Part shown: piece after piece, positions 5,194 to 6,561 of the stretch | How positions within the stretch are numbered: the first letter of the stretch is position 1 | Layout of the letters: each line of letters begins with the position of its first letter | Assembly (NCBI GenBank): GCA_013815785.1 | Contig: JACDFO010000041.1 | Coordinates: 1 to 6,561 of the forward strand | DNA: 6,561 nucleotides | Direction: 5' to 3' | Source of the DNA: Candidatus Saccharimonadota bacterium | GTDB taxonomy: Bacteria; Patescibacteriota; Saccharimonadia; Saccharimonadales; JACDFO01 | The notes under the pieces: model-generated | What the model was told of the DNA's origin: nothing | Databases searched by the model: none | Seen by the model: the letters and a program-made list of their open reading frames with translations, nothing else | Position numbers and translations under genes: made by a program

Positions 5194-5595
5194 ATGGCAG
5201 AGGCCAAGAAAAAACGAGTACTTAGGCAGACGGAAACTGTTCGAGAAAAAGTGTCTAAAAAATCAGTAGATACTCCAAAGAAGCGTCGTTTGCATAATGC
5301 AACCAAAAGTGTTGCAAGACCCCTGGGTGCTGCAAGACGACTCGGCCGAAAAGAATACCACCCAGTCAAACTGCCAGATAATAAAACAGGTAAGTTTTTG
5401 ACTGCTAACCGTAAGCTAACGCCCAAATTCTTCCGCGAAGCATGGGCAGAAGTGCGAATGGTCATATGGCCGAACCGCAAAGAAACAACCAAGATGACAA
5501 TAGCAGTGTTTATTTTTGCCCTAACATTTGGTGCAATCATCGCGGTCGTCGATTACGGACTCGATAGACTCTTTAAAGAAGCATTGTTGAAATAG
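5194..5595 (+). CDS. secE: preprotein translocase subunit SecE
   Basis: SecE clamps SecY in the SecYEG protein-export channel of the cytoplasmic membrane. The diagnostic C-terminal part is residues ~78-133: an amphipathic helix FFREAWAEVRMVIWPNRKET (79-98) with the hallmark W-P before K/R-E-T, then one TM helix (about 103-121) and a short tail. The ~75-residue N-terminal extension is very rich in Lys and Arg and lacks predicted membrane segments; the minimal bacterial form is ~60 residues. The start at 5194 (MAEAKKK) is chosen because GGAGG (5184-5188) lies 5 nt upstream. ATG 5182 is in frame but has no ribosome site, and the frame stays open to TTG 5104 without support. nusG follows 17 nt after the stop in the usual secE-nusG operon. 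Confidence 0.95.
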   Translation: MAEAKKKRVLRQTETVREKVSKKSVDTPKKRRLHNATKSVARPLGAARRLGRKEYHPVKLPDNKTGKFLTANRKLTPKFFREAWAEVRMVIWPNRKETTKMTIAVFIFALTFGAIIAVVDYGLDRLFKEALLK

Positions 5596-5612
5596 TAAGG
5601 AGACAATAAATT

Positions 5613-6155
5613 ATGACTAAACGATACGATACAACCAAACAGTGGTACGCAATCCATACCTATAGTGGCTACGAGGAAAAAGTAGCTGAATCTATCCGCC
5701 AGCGTGCAGATAGTTTGGACATGAAAGACAAAATTCATCAGGTACTGGTTCCAAAAGAAAAAATGATTGAAGTTAAGAATGGCAAACGTAAGGTCGTCGA
5801 AAAGCGTATATTCCAAGGCTACGTCATGGTTCAAATCAAAATGTCTGAGGACGCTTGGTATATTGTGCGTAACACTCCATCTGTTACTGGATTTGTAGGC
5901 AGCGGTTCAGAACCGACACCTATCAGTGACGACGAAATGGAAAAGATTATGAAGCGTATGGGCCGCGAAGAGCCTAAGCACAAGATTGATTTCAAAATTG
6001 GCGAAGTGGTTAACATTATCGACGGACCATTCAAAGGCTTTGACGGCTCTGTCAGCGAAGTTGATGCCGTTAAGGGCAAGCTGAAAGTCCTAGTCAACAT
6101 GTTTGGCCGTGAAACCCCAGTCGAATTAGACAGTCTACAAGTAAAACGAGTTTAA
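5613..6155 (+). CDS. nusG: transcription termination/antitermination factor NusG
   Basis: NusG binds the RNA polymerase clamp and controls elongation, pausing and coupling to the ribosome or Rho. The 180-residue length is normal. The NGN domain covers about 9-113: it opens with KQWYAIHTYSGYEEKV (9-24) and includes KRIFQGYVMV (64-73) and RNTPSVTGFVG (86-96). The KOW domain covers about 126-180: it includes FKIGEVVNIIDGPFKGFDG (127-145) and VNMFGRETPVELD (161-173). No insertion or missing motif is seen. An AAGGAG site (5597-5602) lies 10 nt before the ATG. It is co-transcribed with secE. No terminator hairpin is seen after the stop, so read-through into rplK is possible in addition to rplK's own promoter. 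Confidence 0.98.
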   Translation: MTKRYDTTKQWYAIHTYSGYEEKVAESIRQRADSLDMKDKIHQVLVPKEKMIEVKNGKRKVVEKRIFQGYVMVQIKMSEDAWYIVRNTPSVTGFVGSGSEPTPISDDEMEKIMKRMGREEPKHKIDFKIGEVVNIIDGPFKGFDGSVSEVDAVKGKLKVLVNMFGRETPVELDSLQVKRV

Positions 6156-6176
6156 AAGAGAGCTTCGTTTCGGGAG

Positions 6177-6205
6177 TGGACAACAGAGGTGATTTATAGT
6201 ACAAT
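6177..6205 (+). promoter_or_regulatory. sigma70-type promoter of rplK
   Basis: TGGACA (6177-6182, 5/6), an exact 17-bp spacer and TACAAT (6200-6205, 5/6) lie between nusG and rplK. The expected start is near 6212, giving a leader of about 70 nt. An own promoter for the L11 operon after nusG is also the arrangement in E. coli. Confidence 0.75.
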
Positions 6206-6238
6206 CGTTCGTGTTACGCACTACTAAAAGGTAGGAGA

Positions 6239-6261
6239 ATGAGTTACAGCTTCATGTAACT
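6239..6261 (+). promoter_or_regulatory. rplK leader: 6-codon mini-ORF overlapping a 7-bp hairpin
   Basis: ATG 6239 opens a frame MSYSFM ending at TAA 6257-6259. Purine-rich AAAAGG (6226-6231) lies 7 nt upstream; the nearer AGGAG (6233-6237) is only 1 nt away. The same bases form a hairpin: AGTTACA (6242-6248) pairs perfectly with TGTAACT (6255-6261) over a GCTTCA loop. It ends 10 nt before the rplK Shine-Dalgarno. It could be a regulatory element for ribosomal protein feedback or simply chance. No T-tract follows, so it is not a terminator. Confidence 0.35.
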
Positions 6262-6282
6262 GTTCGAAATTAAGGAGATATT

Positions 6283-6561
6283 ATGGCCAAAGCGGTCAAA
6301 GCAAACTTGAAATTGAAAATTAAAGGTGGCCAAGCCAATGCTGCGCCTCCTGTAGGCAGCACCCTTGGGCAGCATGGTGTAAATATGATGGATTTCATCA
6401 CACCATTTAATGACGCGACCAAAGACATCATGGGACAGGACGTAACCGTCCACATTACCATTTATGAAGATCGCACGATGGATTGGCGTTATGTTGGCAC
6501 GCCGACAGACGACCGTATCCGGAAAGCACTGGGTATCCAAAAGGGTTCAGGACGACCAAAC
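6283..6561 (+). CDS. rplK: 50S ribosomal protein L11 (N-terminal 93 codons, cut by window end)
   Basis: L11 binds the 23S rRNA GTPase-associated region and helps recruit elongation factors and, where present, RelA. The visible 93 residues hold the N-terminal domain and the linker into the C-terminal RNA-binding domain: MAKAVKANLKLKIKGG at the start, then AAPPVGSTLGQHGVNMMDF (20-38), and GIQKGSGRPN at the edge, matching GIKSGSGKPN of E. coli. Full length is usually ~140, so about 50 residues lie outside. In E. coli numbering, P22 and P23 are kept, but Ser replaces P26 and Thr replaces A27 in the proline-rich helix that contacts thiopeptide antibiotics. AAGGAG (6272-6277) lies 5 nt before the ATG. 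It is probably the first gene of rplK-rplA, continuing past the window. Confidence 0.98.
   Translation, partial: MAKAVKANLKLKIKGGQANAAPPVGSTLGQHGVNMMDFITPFNDATKDIMGQDVTVHITIYEDRTMDWRYVGTPTDDRIRKALGIQKGSGRPN

Noticed and set aside
5148..5540. Minus-strand open frame of 130 codons opposite secE.
   Set aside because: It mirrors secE, whose product is unambiguous; it is a reading-frame shadow.
1..6561. CRISPR array, transposon, integrase, phage or toxin-antitoxin cassette.
   Set aside because: No spaced direct repeats, terminal inverted repeats, transposase or integrase frames, or small paired toxin-antitoxin frames were seen. The kinase resembles zeta toxins only at superfamily level and has no epsilon-like partner.

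Overview
This window looks like a chromosomal segment of a bacterium with a small genome and moderate GC, using the standard genetic code (TAA, TAG and TGA all end genes; Trp is TGG). The secE-nusG-rplK block, the single-TM SecE with a long basic N-terminus and the style of the accessory proteins suggest the Patescibacteria/CPR radiation, most likely Saccharibacteria (TM7). That placement is from pattern recognition only; no 16S or phylogeny is available here.

Layout. Positions 1-155 hold a complete tRNA-Trp(CCA) gene with its own promoter and a perfect bidirectional terminator hairpin. Positions 171-776 (minus) encode a small membrane-anchored extracytoplasmic protein of unknown function. 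After a 230-bp divergent intergenic region come three co-oriented genes. The first is a P-loop (AAA_33-like) kinase (1007-1672), joined by a TAATG overlap to a YgjP/DUF45 metal-dependent hydrolase (1672-2433). The third is a soluble PAS-histidine kinase with no response regulator beside it (2452-3594). A minus-strand, multi-TM family 2 glycosyltransferase (5074-3599) converges on the histidine kinase with a 4-nt gap. From about 5100 to the right edge runs the core transcription/translation block: secE, nusG, then a separate promoter and leader, and rplK (cut by the window end).

How it fits together. The right-hand block is ordinary information-processing machinery: SecE in protein export, NusG in transcription elongation and L11 in the ribosomal GTPase centre. 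The five genes in the middle are signalling, envelope and regulatory functions, and they separate tRNA-Trp from secE, which are adjacent in many bacteria. The sequence shows two translation-start styles. The anchored protein, secE, nusG and rplK have Shine-Dalgarno sites. The kinase and the histidine kinase instead have an extended -10 element a few bases before the ATG, as expected for leaderless mRNAs.

Nothing here is an obvious new defence or mobile system. The points most worth checking are the D-to-N change at the expected catalytic position of the kinase, the degenerate DxD and ED motifs of the glycosyltransferase, the terminator-like hairpin overlapping the secE promoter region, the mini-ORF/hairpin in the rplK leader, and the Ser in place of a conserved Pro in the thiopeptide-contact region of L11.
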